37,439 nucleotides of DNA from assembly GCA_017473435.1 (NCBI GenBank), contig JAFULG010000079.1:1-37439 (forward strand), in the 5' to 3' direction. This DNA comes from Clostridia bacterium. Lineage in GTDB: Bacteria > Bacillota > Clostridia > Oscillospirales > Acutalibacteraceae. Below, in pieces: positions 6,073-13,365 of this stretch. How positions within the stretch are numbered: the stretch's first letter is position 1; every line of letters starts with the position of its first letter. Below the pieces are notes generated by a model, which did not search any database, was not told where the DNA came from, and saw only the letters and a list, made by a program, of their open reading frames with translations. The position numbers were made by a program, and so were the translations under genes.

Positions 6073-7140
6073 ATGGAAAAGAGATTCATGAAGGGCTGTG
6101 AGGCTATTGCTGAAGCAGCTGTAAGAGGCGGTTGCCGCTTTTTTGCAGGCTACCCCATAACTCCGCAGAATGAAATTCCCGAGTACCTTTCATGGCGTCT
6201 TCCCGAAGTGGGCGGTAGCTTTGTTCAGGGCGAGAGCGAGGTTGCATCAATCAATATGGTTTACGGTGCAGCTGCAACAGGTACAAGGTCAATGACAAGC
6301 TCCTCGGGCCCGGGCATCAGCCTTAAGGCGGAGGGTATTTCCTATCTTGCATCAGCACAGCTTCCTGCTGTTATTGTTAATATTTCAAGAGGCGGCCCCG
6401 GTCTCGGCTCAATTCAGCCTGCACAGTCTGACTATCTTCAGGCTACGAAGGCTCTCGGTCACGGCGGCTTCCGTACAATGGTTTTCGCTCCTGCGACTCT
6501 TCAGGAAGCAGTTGACCTTACCTACAACGCCTGGGATTATGCCGAAAGAGACAGAAACCCCGTGCTCATTCTTATGGATGGCTGCCTTGGTGCAATTATG
6601 GAAGAAGTTGAGCTTCCTCCCATGAAGGAGCTTGACTATACCGTAACAGAGGATTGGGATCTTTCAAAGCGTAACGGCAGAGAGGATTCACATATGATTA
6701 CCCCCATTCTTCCCGAAATGGCTCTTGAAATGCTCAATAAATTCAAGGGTATGACCTATAATATGTGGGGAATGATGGACGTTAAGGTTGAGGAATATCT
6801 TCTTGAGGACGCCGAGTATGTTGTTGTTGCTTACGGTATTGCCGCAAGAGTTGCCAAGGAAGCAATCAACACTCTGCGCGAAGAAGGTTATAAGGTTGGT
6901 ATGATCCGTCCTATCACTCTTTATCCCTTCCCCAAGGCAAGCCTTGACAACCTTGATTACGGTAAGGTAAAGGGTATTATTGATATTGAAATGACAATTC
7001 CTGCTCAGATGCGTGATGATATCGAGCTTCAGGTAAAGGGTCGCTGTCCCGTACATGAGTACGGCAGAAGCGGCGGTATGCTCCTCGACGATGAGGGTGT
7101 ATACAATGCAATCAGCGAAATTGTGAAGGGAGGAGAATAA
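6073..7140 (+). CDS. vorB: 2-oxoacid:ferredoxin oxidoreductase alpha subunit (VorB/KorA type)
   Basis: This 355-aa protein contains the N-terminal pyrimidine-binding domain of the pyruvate-ferredoxin oxidoreductase family: GYPITPQNEIPEYL near residue 28, QGESEVASINMVYGAAATG near 55-73, SSGPGISLKAEG near 78-90, and the SRGGPGLGSIQP segment near 109. The C-terminal half is the domain II transketolase-C-like region. With the beta subunit it forms the TPP site that oxidatively decarboxylates 2-oxoacids to acyl-CoA, reducing ferredoxin, or carries out the reverse carboxylation. The length and four-subunit layout match enzymes annotated as 3-methyl-2-oxobutanoate (VOR) or 2-oxoglutarate (KOR) oxidoreductase; I cannot separate the substrates from sequence. 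GGAGG lies 8-12 bases before the ATG. Confidence 0.85.
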   Translation: MEKRFMKGCEAIAEAAVRGGCRFFAGYPITPQNEIPEYLSWRLPEVGGSFVQGESEVASINMVYGAAATGTRSMTSSSGPGISLKAEGISYLASAQLPAVIVNISRGGPGLGSIQPAQSDYLQATKALGHGGFRTMVFAPATLQEAVDLTYNAWDYAERDRNPVLILMDGCLGAIMEEVELPPMKELDYTVTEDWDLSKRNGREDSHMITPILPEMALEMLNKFKGMTYNMWGMMDVKVEEYLLEDAEYVVVAYGIAARVAKEAINTLREEGYKVGMIRPITLYPFPKASLDNLDYGKVKGIIDIEMTIPAQMRDDIELQVKGRCPVHEYGRSGGMLLDDEGVYNAISEIVKGGE

Positions 7141-7141
7141 T

Positions 7142-7885
7142 ATGCCCGCATATAAAAGACCGTCATCACTTATGCCTATGACAACGGGTTATTGTCCCGG
7201 CTGTCTTCACGCTCTTGCAACAAGACTTGTTGCCGATGTAATCGACGAGCTTGACCAGAAGAACAACGCTATCAACGTTGTTTCTGTAGGCTGCTCCGCT
7301 CTTAACCTTTATTCCTGGGCAGGCGACGTAATCGGCTCAGCACACGGACGTGCTCCTGCTGTTGCCACAGGTGTTAAAAGAAGTATGCCCGACCGCCTTG
7401 TTTTCACTTATCAGGGCGACGGTGACCTTGCCGCTATCGGTCTTGCTGAGATTATGTCAGCGGCTAACAGAGGCGAAAACTTCACAGTTATTTTCGCAAA
7501 CAATCAGACCTACGGTATGACCGGCGGTCAGATGGCTCCCACTACACTTATCGGTCAGAAGTCAACCACAACCAGATTTGGTCGTGATGCCGCAACAACG
7601 GGTTATCCCATGCAGATGTGCGAGCTTATCTCCGTGCTTAAGGCTCCCGTATTTGTTGCAAGATATGCACTTAACAGCCCCAAGGGCGTTATGGATGCAA
7701 AGAAGGGTATTAAAAAGGCTTTCGAGCTTCAGCTTGCAGGTAAAGGCTTTACATTTATTGAGCTTCTTACAAACTGTCCCACAAACTGGGGTATGAGTCC
7801 TCTCAATACTCTTGAATATATGAACACAAACACAATTCCCTATTTCAAGCCGGGAATCTACAAGGATGAGGAGGCTGAAGGATAA
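7142..7885 (+). CDS. 2-oxoacid:ferredoxin oxidoreductase beta subunit (TPP-binding)
   Basis: This 247-aa protein is the TPP-pyrophosphate-binding subunit. It shows TGYCPGCLHAL near residue 15, GCSALNLYSW, the HGRAPAVATG segment, the metal/TPP motif QGDGDLAAIG near residue 95 and NNQTYGMTGGQ near 120. It lacks extra cysteine-cluster extensions, as expected when the clusters sit on a separate ferredoxin subunit. It begins one base after the alpha stop and its TAA overlaps the ATG of the gamma gene (TAATG), so the subunits are translationally coupled. It acts with the alpha subunit in the cytoplasm. Confidence 0.88.
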   Translation: MPAYKRPSSLMPMTTGYCPGCLHALATRLVADVIDELDQKNNAINVVSVGCSALNLYSWAGDVIGSAHGRAPAVATGVKRSMPDRLVFTYQGDGDLAAIGLAEIMSAANRGENFTVIFANNQTYGMTGGQMAPTTLIGQKSTTTRFGRDAATTGYPMQMCELISVLKAPVFVARYALNSPKGVMDAKKGIKKAFELQLAGKGFTFIELLTNCPTNWGMSPLNTLEYMNTNTIPYFKPGIYKDEEAEG

Positions 7886-8430
7886 TGAAAAAATCATTTG
7901 TATTTTCAGGCTCAGGCGGACAGGGCATTATGTCAGCAGGTATGATGCTTGCCCATGCAGCCATTGATACGGAAAAGCACGCAACCTTCCTTCCCGAGTA
8001 CGGTCCCGAGCAGAGAGGCGGCAGCGCAAAATGTACCGTTATTGTAAGTGACGGTGAAATCGTTTCACCGCTGACCAAGAAGTGCGACAACTTTGTTGCC
8101 ATGAACGAGCAGGCTTATAACAAGTTCAAGGATGATGTAAAAGAAGGCGGCGTAATGGTGCTTAATTCAAGCCGCGTTACTTCAGCCGTTGAAAGAACTG
8201 ACGTTAAGGTTATTTCCGTACCTGTTGACGATATTGCTCTTGAAGTGGGTAATATCAAGGTTGCAAACATTGTTATAATCGGTGCTCTTATCGGTGCAAC
8301 CGAAATTGTAAGCAAGGATGTTTTCGTAGCTTCTCTTGAAGCAAAGTTCAGAGAAAAGAAGCCCGAAATTCTTGCGATGAACCTCAAGGCTCTTGAAAAG
8401 GGCATTGAGTTCGGTAAGCAGGCTAAATAA
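7885..8430 (+). CDS. 2-oxoacid:ferredoxin oxidoreductase gamma subunit
   Basis: This 181-aa protein belongs to the POR/KOR gamma family. The N-terminal GSGGQGIMSAGMML motif and EYGPEQRGGSAKCTV near residues 34-48 are characteristic; this subunit contributes to CoA binding at the interface. It overlaps the beta stop by one base. A hairpin without a T-run follows its stop, before the 73-aa gene, so some transcription may continue into that gene. Confidence 0.88.
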   Translation: MKKSFVFSGSGGQGIMSAGMMLAHAAIDTEKHATFLPEYGPEQRGGSAKCTVIVSDGEIVSPLTKKCDNFVAMNEQAYNKFKDDVKEGGVMVLNSSRVTSAVERTDVKVISVPVDDIALEVGNIKVANIVIIGALIGATEIVSKDVFVASLEAKFREKKPEILAMNLKALEKGIEFGKQAK

Positions 8431-8438
8431 ATTTGCAG

Positions 8439-8461
8439 GGGAGACCTCTGAACGGTCTCCC
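8439..8461 (+). other. Hairpin between the oxidoreductase operon and the 73-aa gene
   Basis: GGGAGACC (8439-8446) pairs perfectly with GGTCTCCC (8454-8461) across a 7-base loop, eight bases after the gamma stop. No uridine tract follows, so it is more likely an mRNA stabiliser or processing point than a terminator. Confidence 0.45.
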
Positions 8462-8510
8462 GCGTAAGGATTTATTACATAAAATATTTTATTAAAAGGA
8501 GATAAACATT

Positions 8511-8732
8511 ATGGCAAAGTATTCATTTGACACAAAATTCAGCGTACTTATGAAGGATCCTCAGGTTATGGAAATCGTTAACGATCTCTGTCCCGAAATT
8601 ATGAATCACCCCATGAAGAACCTTGCTCTTACAATGGGCTTTACACCTAACATGGGTATGGTAGTTCTTTCAAAGATCTACTCAAAGGAAAAGATTGAGG
8701 AGTTCAGAACAAGACTCGAAGCAATCGAATAA
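8511..8732 (+). CDS. Small protein of unknown function (73 aa)
   Basis: It has its own AAAGGAG site 9 bases upstream and a strong terminator 11 bases after its stop, so it is very likely a real gene. The protein is soluble and probably all-helical, with many methionines (10 of 73). It contains a segment beginning DPQVMEIVNDLCPEI and then HPMKNLALTMGF. The layout (a repeated DP-x-lx-i-lx-x-x-P pattern, then H/NP-x-x-x-x-A-x-x-M) reminds me of small helical modules attached to the C-termini of some Clostridia enzymes, but I cannot name a family with confidence. Placed after the oxidoreductase operon it may share its regulation. Function unknown. Confidence 0.75.
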   Translation: MAKYSFDTKFSVLMKDPQVMEIVNDLCPEIMNHPMKNLALTMGFTPNMGMVVLSKIYSKEKIEEFRTRLEAIE

Positions 8733-8743
8733 TTGAACATATG

Positions 8744-8772
8744 AAGGACGGCACCGCCGTCCTTTTTGTTTT
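8744..8772 (+). terminator. Intrinsic terminator after the 73-aa gene
   Basis: AAGGACGGC (8744-8752), three-base loop, GCCGTCCTT (8756-8764), followed by TTTTTGTTTT. A textbook rho-independent terminator that closes the ligase/oxidoreductase block. Confidence 0.93.
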
Positions 8773-8905
8773 GTAGTATATGGAGACAGAGAGCTGTTAT
8801 CTGTCTTTCGGTCGTTCACAATGAAAAGTGCGGAAGCTTTTATATGAAGCTGGTCCCGGTTGCTTTCTGTTATCAACATTTTCCTTCTTTTCAGGAAAAA
8901 AGCAA

Positions 8906-8934
8906 TTGACTTTTGTTTACGCAGGTGTTAAAAT
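8906..8934 (+). promoter_or_regulatory. Promoter of the metallophosphoesterase gene
   Basis: TTGACT (8906-8911), 17-base spacer, TAAAAT (8929-8934): close to the housekeeping consensus and 30 bases upstream of the start codon. Confidence 0.8.
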
Positions 8935-8964
8935 TGTTGCGAAAAATACGAGGAGGAGTATTCC

Positions 8965-10662
8965 ATGAAAAAAATCATATCCGTTTTTCTTTCCGTACTT
9001 ATGCTTTTCGGTCTTTGCAGTGTTGCAGCTTCAGCTGCCGAAGCTGATGAGCTTGTAATCACGGTGGCAAATGACCTTCATTACAACACCACATATACAG
9101 CTTTGTCTTCTCACAAGGCAAACAGCCTTAACGAGGATTTCGCTCACGTAGGTCTTGACACAAGACTTCCATATGAGGCGAAGGCTATCATTAATGCTTT
9201 TGTTGAGCAGGTTAAGGCAAGCAATACCGATTGTCTCATTATTCCCGGCGATATTACTGACCGCGGCAGAGAAGCTGAGGTTGCTTATATGGTTGATCTG
9301 TTCAGAGAAATCGAAGCTGCCGGTATAGATGTTTATGTCGTTCCCGGTAACCATGACGTTGTTGAAAGAAGTAAGGCTCAGTTTATGGCTGATTATGCCG
9401 ATTTCGGATACAATGAGGCTAAGGAAAAGGACACAAAGTCTGCTTCATATGTTGTTGACCTTAATGATGAATACCGTCTTATCGCTATCGATTCCACAAC
9501 TGAGGGCTCAGGAGCTCACAGCGTTTATGAGGAAAGACTCAGCTGGATTGCCGAGCAGGGCGAAAAGGCTAAGGCTGACGGTAAGAAGCTTATCGGTATG
9601 CATCATCAGAATTTCCTTGACCACATGCTTATGTCAAATCTTGTTCAGCCTAACGGCGTTGTAAGCGCAAAGAGCAAGAATGCCCCCGAGGTTTATGCCA
9701 AGGCAGGCATAAAGTATGTTTTTACAGGCCATACCCATGATCATGATATTACAGCCTATACCGCAGAGGACGGAACCGTTATCTATGACGCGGTTACAGG
9801 TTCACTTAATGCTCTCGGTTCATTTTACAGAGTAGTCACCTTCGGTGATACGGTTAAATTTGAAACAAAGAGCGTAGATAAAATTGATGTAAGCACCCTT
9901 CCCGGTTGCATCAGCGATAATGCAAAGGCAATCGCTCAGGAGGATTTCTACAAGTATCAGGAAATTTCAACAAACTTAAGCTATTACCTTGTTTTCAATC
10001 ATTATACTCAGCCCCAGCGCCTTTCATCCTTCCTTAATGTGGACGACCCCGAAATGAAGGCTATTATTGATAAGGTTACAGTTAAGCTTAATGAGGCTCT
10101 CAATATGCCCTTTGCCAAGGCTGACGAAACAGAAGAGGGAAAGAGCATCGAGTCAATTATCGGTCAGTATGATCTTACGATTCCTGAAACAGAGTACAAG
10201 AATATTCTTGAGCTTGCAGTAACCATCCATCAGGCTCACAACCTCGGTGATGAAAGCTACCCCGCTTATTCCGATGAGGTGATTCTTATAACAAGAGGTA
10301 TCGGTGCGGCTCTGGGATACACTCTCAGCGACGTAAGCGGTGAGGATTATGCAAGAGTAATGTCCTTTATCACAAAGCTTGCAGGTGTTGAAATTCCCGT
10401 AGATTTCCTTATCTACGCCGGTAACGGTATGACACGCTTTGAGGGTATTGAGGTTCTTATGACAACAGTTCTTCTTCCTCTTGTTACCGAATTCGCAAAC
10501 GATGATGCTCCCGGTGACCGTAATGTGACTCTTCCCGGCTATGCTGAGCTTGTTGAAGCAGAGAAGGAGCTTACCTTCTTTGAAAAGCTTATTAATTTCT
10601 TTAAGATGATTATTGATACTGTCAAGACAGTGTTTACCTTCTTTCCCTTCTTTGGAAAATAA
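8965..10662 (+). CDS. Secreted calcineurin-like metallophosphoesterase
   Basis: This 565-aa protein has a signal peptide (two lysines, hydrophobic core, AASAA-type cleavage region near residue 24), so it acts outside the cytoplasm. All dimetal phosphoesterase motifs are present in order: DLHYN with Asp37/His39, PGDITDRGR near 93-101, PGNHDV near 127-132, MHHQNF near 212, and TGHTHDHD near 254-261. The C-terminal 250 residues are not conserved in a way I recognise and end in an aromatic/lysine-rich amphipathic stretch (FFKMIIDTVKTVFTFFPFF) that could touch the membrane. The start follows GAGGAGG. Its 3' end overlaps the convergent phosphate transporter gene by 29 bases. The substrate (nucleotide, phosphodiester or other) is unknown. 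Confidence 0.85.
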   Translation: MKKIISVFLSVLMLFGLCSVAASAAEADELVITVANDLHYNTTYTALSSHKANSLNEDFAHVGLDTRLPYEAKAIINAFVEQVKASNTDCLIIPGDITDRGREAEVAYMVDLFREIEAAGIDVYVVPGNHDVVERSKAQFMADYADFGYNEAKEKDTKSASYVVDLNDEYRLIAIDSTTEGSGAHSVYEERLSWIAEQGEKAKADGKKLIGMHHQNFLDHMLMSNLVQPNGVVSAKSKNAPEVYAKAGIKYVFTGHTHDHDITAYTAEDGTVIYDAVTGSLNALGSFYRVVTFGDTVKFETKSVDKIDVSTLPGCISDNAKAIAQEDFYKYQEISTNLSYYLVFNHYTQPQRLSSFLNVDDPEMKAIIDKVTVKLNEALNMPFAKADETEEGKSIESIIGQYDLTIPETEYKNILELAVTIHQAHNLGDESYPAYSDEVILITRGIGAALGYTLSDVSGEDYARVMSFITKLAGVEIPVDFLIYAGNGMTRFEGIEVLMTTVLLPLVTEFANDDAPGDRNVTLPGYAELVEAEKELTFFEKLINFFKMIIDTVKTVFTFFPFFGK

Positions 10663-11587
10663 TTTTCGGTCTGCACAGCTTGTCGCTTATTCTGATCAGA
10701 CGGTTGCCGAAGGGAAAAAGGATAACCGTGGAAAGAACATTGAAGGCAATGTGCATAACGGAAACCTGCATGGACGGATTTCCTGCACGGTAAATAATTG
10801 AGGGAAAGGGTACAAGCTCAAAGATTAAAAAGAAAATAAGTGTACCTATAAGGTTGAAAAGCAGGTGGATTATTCCCACCTGCTTTGCTTTTTTTTCAGC
10901 GCCGACGGCGGAAAGCATTGTGGGAATTACCGCGCCTATATTCTGTCCGAAGATGACGTAAAGGGCACTCTGAATGTCTACAACGCCTGAAAGGGCAAGA
11001 GCCTGCAGAATGCCTACCGTAGCAGATGAGCTTTGCAACACGGCGGTCATAACAAAGCCTGCAAAAACACATGAAATTCTGCCCTCGCAAGCAGAAACAA
11101 GATTAAGAAAGGCGGCGTTGTCTTTAAGATGAGAAAAGGACATTGACATCGTGTTCATACCGAGAAACAGCAGACCGAAGCCGATTATAAGAAAAGAGAG
11201 GTGTGAGCTTCTTTCCTTTTTGGAAAAGAGCTTGACAGCGGTGCCGAAAAAAACCGCAAGGGGTGCAAGGGCTGAAAAGTTAAAGGCGATGAGCAGGCTT
11301 GTTACGGTTGTGCCAATATTAGCGCCCATTACAATTCCCACGGCACTTGACAGACTCATAAGTCCTGATTCAACAAAGCTTACGGTCATAACCGTTGTTG
11401 CCGAGGAGCTCTGTATAAGACCCGTTACAAAAAGTCCTGTCAGCATACCGGTAAAGCGGTTTTTTGTAAGTATTCCGAGAATATGGCTGAGCTTTTCACC
11501 GAAGGCGTCTCTTGCGTGTTCGCTCATAAGGGTTATTCCGCAAAGAAAAAGTCCGATACCGCAAAGAAGGTTTACAATATTCTGCAT
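10634..11587 (-). CDS. Na+/phosphate cotransporter family protein (NptA/PF02690 type, short form)
   Basis: This 317-aa integral membrane protein carries the internal duplication typical of Na/Pi cotransporters, with the QSSSATT motif in each half (TGLIQSSSATTVMTV and TAVLQSSSATVGIL) and GANIGTT/GQNIGAV after them. It has about eight membrane segments. Many bacterial homologues add a C-terminal PhoU domain; this one ends with a short basic tail and lacks it. The frame is open 66 bases upstream, but the ATG at 11587 has GGAG 6 bases upstream. It is divergent from the GH20 gene and convergent with the phosphoesterase, overlapping it by 29 bases. A role in phosphate import or efflux is inferred from the family. 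Confidence 0.88.
   Translation of the reverse strand: MQNIVNLLCGIGLFLCGITLMSEHARDAFGEKLSHILGILTKNRFTGMLTGLFVTGLIQSSSATTVMTVSFVESGLMSLSSAVGIVMGANIGTTVTSLLIAFNFSALAPLAVFFGTAVKLFSKKERSSHLSFLIIGFGLLFLGMNTMSMSFSHLKDNAAFLNLVSACEGRISCVFAGFVMTAVLQSSSATVGILQALALSGVVDIQSALYVIFGQNIGAVIPTMLSAVGAEKKAKQVGIIHLLFNLIGTLIFFLIFELVPFPSIIYRAGNPSMQVSVMHIAFNVLSTVILFPFGNRLIRISDKLCRPKIIFQRRERR
10858..10896 (+). terminator. Intrinsic terminator for the phosphoesterase, located inside the opposite-strand transporter gene
   Basis: AAAGCAGGTGG (10858-10868), 7-base loop, CCACCTGCTTT (10876-10886), then GC and eight T (10889-10896). It reads correctly on the plus strand, about 200 bases after the phosphoesterase stop. 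On the minus strand the same bases encode part of the transporter (KKAKQVGIIHLLFN). Confidence 0.8.
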
Positions 11588-11606
11588 ACAGCACTCCATT
11601 TTACTA

Positions 11607-11635
11607 TTGCAATAAAAGTTTTTTTGGTTTATAAT
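11607..11635 (+). promoter_or_regulatory. Promoter of the GH20 gene
   Basis: TTGCAA (11607-11612), exactly 17 bases, TATAAT (11630-11635). It lies in the 77-bp divergent region shared with the Na/Pi transporter gene; I see no equally good promoter on the other strand. Confidence 0.75.
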
Positions 11636-11664
11636 AAAAATAATACTGAACAAGAGGTGTTAAT

Positions 11665-13116
11665 ATGACTTTGAACATTATACCTAAGCCGAATAAGGTT
11701 GACTTTTACGGCGGAGAGATTCCGGCTGCGGAACAGCCCGTTGCCTACAGAACTGATGAAACTCTGGGAGAAGAAGCTTACATAATTGATATACAGAAAA
11801 ACGGAACAGTAATTACCGCTAAGGGTGAAAAGGGCAGATATTACGCTGATATCACCTATATGAAGCTTGCCGAAAAGGGCTCGCTTCCGCTTTGTAAAAT
11901 TACCGATGAGCCGGCATTTTCCTACAGAGGCTTTATGATTGACTCTGCAAGACATATACAGACCGTTGAGGAGCTGAAAAAGTATATCCTTGCTGCCGCA
12001 GCGTTCAAAATGAACGTTTTCCATTGGCATCTTTGCGATGACCAGGGCTGGAGAATAGAGTGTGAAACCTATCCCGAGCTGACAAAGGTCGGAGCTTACC
12101 GTGATTGCCACGGCTTCCGCTCCAAGGACGGCAGGGAATACGGCGGATATTACACAAAGGATGAAATCAGGGATATAATTGCCTTTTGTGAGGAAAGACA
12201 CATTGAGGTTATTCCCGAAATCGATATGCCGGGACACACCACAGCCATTGTTGCAAGCTATCCCTGGCTTTCCTGCCGCGGTGTGAAGGTTCCCGTGCAG
12301 ACTGACGGCGGTATCTTCAAGGATATCCTTTGCGCAGGCAAGGAAGAGGTTTACGAGTTCTGCTTTAAGCTTCTTGATGAAATCTGCGAGCTGTTCCCGG
12401 GTAAGCGTATTCATATCGGCGGTGACGAGGCTCCGAAGGCTCGTTGGTGTAACTGCGAAAAATGTCAGGCAAAAATCAAGGAAGAGGGTCTCAAGGATGT
12501 TGAAGAGCTTCAGGGCTACTTTACCAACAGAATAGCAGACTACCTTGAAAAGGAAAAGGGCATGGAGGTTCTCGCCTGGAACGAAACTCTCAATTCAGGT
12601 ATTGTAAAAGACTCCGTTATCATCTGTGATTGGATGGACAGAACGGGAAAGAGTGAGGAATACGCCAACAAGGGCGGCAAGATTATTGCCGAGGATTTCT
12701 ACCACTATTATCTCGACTATCCTTACGGTATGACACCGCTTAAAAAGACCTACGGCTTTTCACCCTTACTCGAAAAGCTTGACGAGAAGGGCAAGAAAAA
12801 TGTTCTCGGCGTTGAAACTCCCATCTGGACAGAGTTCGTTGAGGATTTTGACAGAATGTGCTATATGTGCTTCCCGAGACTTATCGCCTGTGCGGAATCA
12901 GGTTGGACACAGGGCGAAAACAAGGATTATAAGTCCTTCCGTGAAAGAGTAAAGGACTATAATGAAAAGCTCCTTTCCTACGGTGTAAAAATGGCGGATG
13001 AAGAAGAATGGGACCCCAGCCTTAAGAGAAGAACAAAGGATATGCTCAAGCGCTGGAAGGATATGCTTGATCCCCGTGCGATAAGCGTGTTCCTTTTCCC
13101 GAATAAGGATGACTGA
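11665..13116 (+). CDS. GH20 beta-N-acetylhexosaminidase, cytoplasmic
   Basis: This 483-aa protein should release terminal beta-linked GlcNAc or GalNAc from oligosaccharides. After an N-terminal GH20b-like domain (residues 1-85), the catalytic TIM barrel begins at SYRGFMIDSARH. It includes NVFHWHLCDDQGWR, EIDMPGH, and the catalytic pair Asp254-Glu255 in HIGGDEAPK. Substrate-site tryptophans are visible in LAWNE, ICDWMD and TPIWTEF. There is no signal peptide, so it probably acts on imported oligosaccharides or recycled wall sugars. AGAGGTG precedes the ATG. The gene is monocistronic, with its own promoter and a hairpin terminator downstream. Confidence 0.9.
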   Translation: MTLNIIPKPNKVDFYGGEIPAAEQPVAYRTDETLGEEAYIIDIQKNGTVITAKGEKGRYYADITYMKLAEKGSLPLCKITDEPAFSYRGFMIDSARHIQTVEELKKYILAAAAFKMNVFHWHLCDDQGWRIECETYPELTKVGAYRDCHGFRSKDGREYGGYYTKDEIRDIIAFCEERHIEVIPEIDMPGHTTAIVASYPWLSCRGVKVPVQTDGGIFKDILCAGKEEVYEFCFKLLDEICELFPGKRIHIGGDEAPKARWCNCEKCQAKIKEEGLKDVEELQGYFTNRIADYLEKEKGMEVLAWNETLNSGIVKDSVIICDWMDRTGKSEEYANKGGKIIAEDFYHYYLDYPYGMTPLKKTYGFSPLLEKLDEKGKKNVLGVETPIWTEFVEDFDRMCYMCFPRLIACAESGWTQGENKDYKSFRERVKDYNEKLLSYGVKMADEEEWDPSLKRRTKDMLKRWKDMLDPRAISVFLFPNKDD

Positions 13117-13130
13117 TGAGATTGAGGGCC

Positions 13131-13341
13131 AAGGGCCAAAGGGCCGAGGGCCGGGTGTACGACCTGCGAGTCGTACCGACAGTAGTATGAATAAAAAACA
13201 GATGTATTTTCAGGTATCTTATAACCTTGAAAACACATCTGTTTTGTTTTGCCTCAATAAATTTACTTTTCAACAAGGGGTGAACCCGTTTATTTGTGCT
13301 TCAAACTTTGAAGTTGTTCGGCCCTCGGCCCTTTGGCCCTT
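13131..13341. repeat. Intergenic element bounded by a perfect 23-bp inverted repeat
   Basis: A GGGCC-rich 23-mer at 13131-13153 is repeated exactly in inverted orientation at 13319-13341. The arms are themselves built from AGGGCC units spaced by one to three bases. Next to the left arm is a small hairpin, GTACGAC/GTCGTAC (about 13157-13175); next to the right arm is a related, weaker one (GGTATGAC...AGGTCGAACC). Inside lie the terminator and CTTCAAA-C-TTTGAAG (13299-13313). This looks like a mobile or amplified palindromic repeat (MITE- or REP-like). It fills the 249-bp gap between GH20 and the TetR gene; I see no gene in it. Confidence 0.65.
13195..13249. terminator. Bidirectional terminator between GH20 and the TetR gene
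   Basis: AAAACAGATGT (13195-13205) pairs with ACATCTGTTTT (13235-13245), and inside it TTTTCAGG pairs with CC(T)TGAAAA. A-rich sequence on the left and T-rich on the right allow it to work for both convergent genes. Confidence 0.8.
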
Positions 13342-13365
13342 GTGGTATGACACACAGGTCGAACC

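Noticed and set aside
11629-12414. 261-codon minus-strand ORF inside the GH20 gene
   Set aside because: Long only because the GH20 codon pattern leaves few antisense stops. The sequence has no domain, and the sense strand encodes a complete catalytic barrel.
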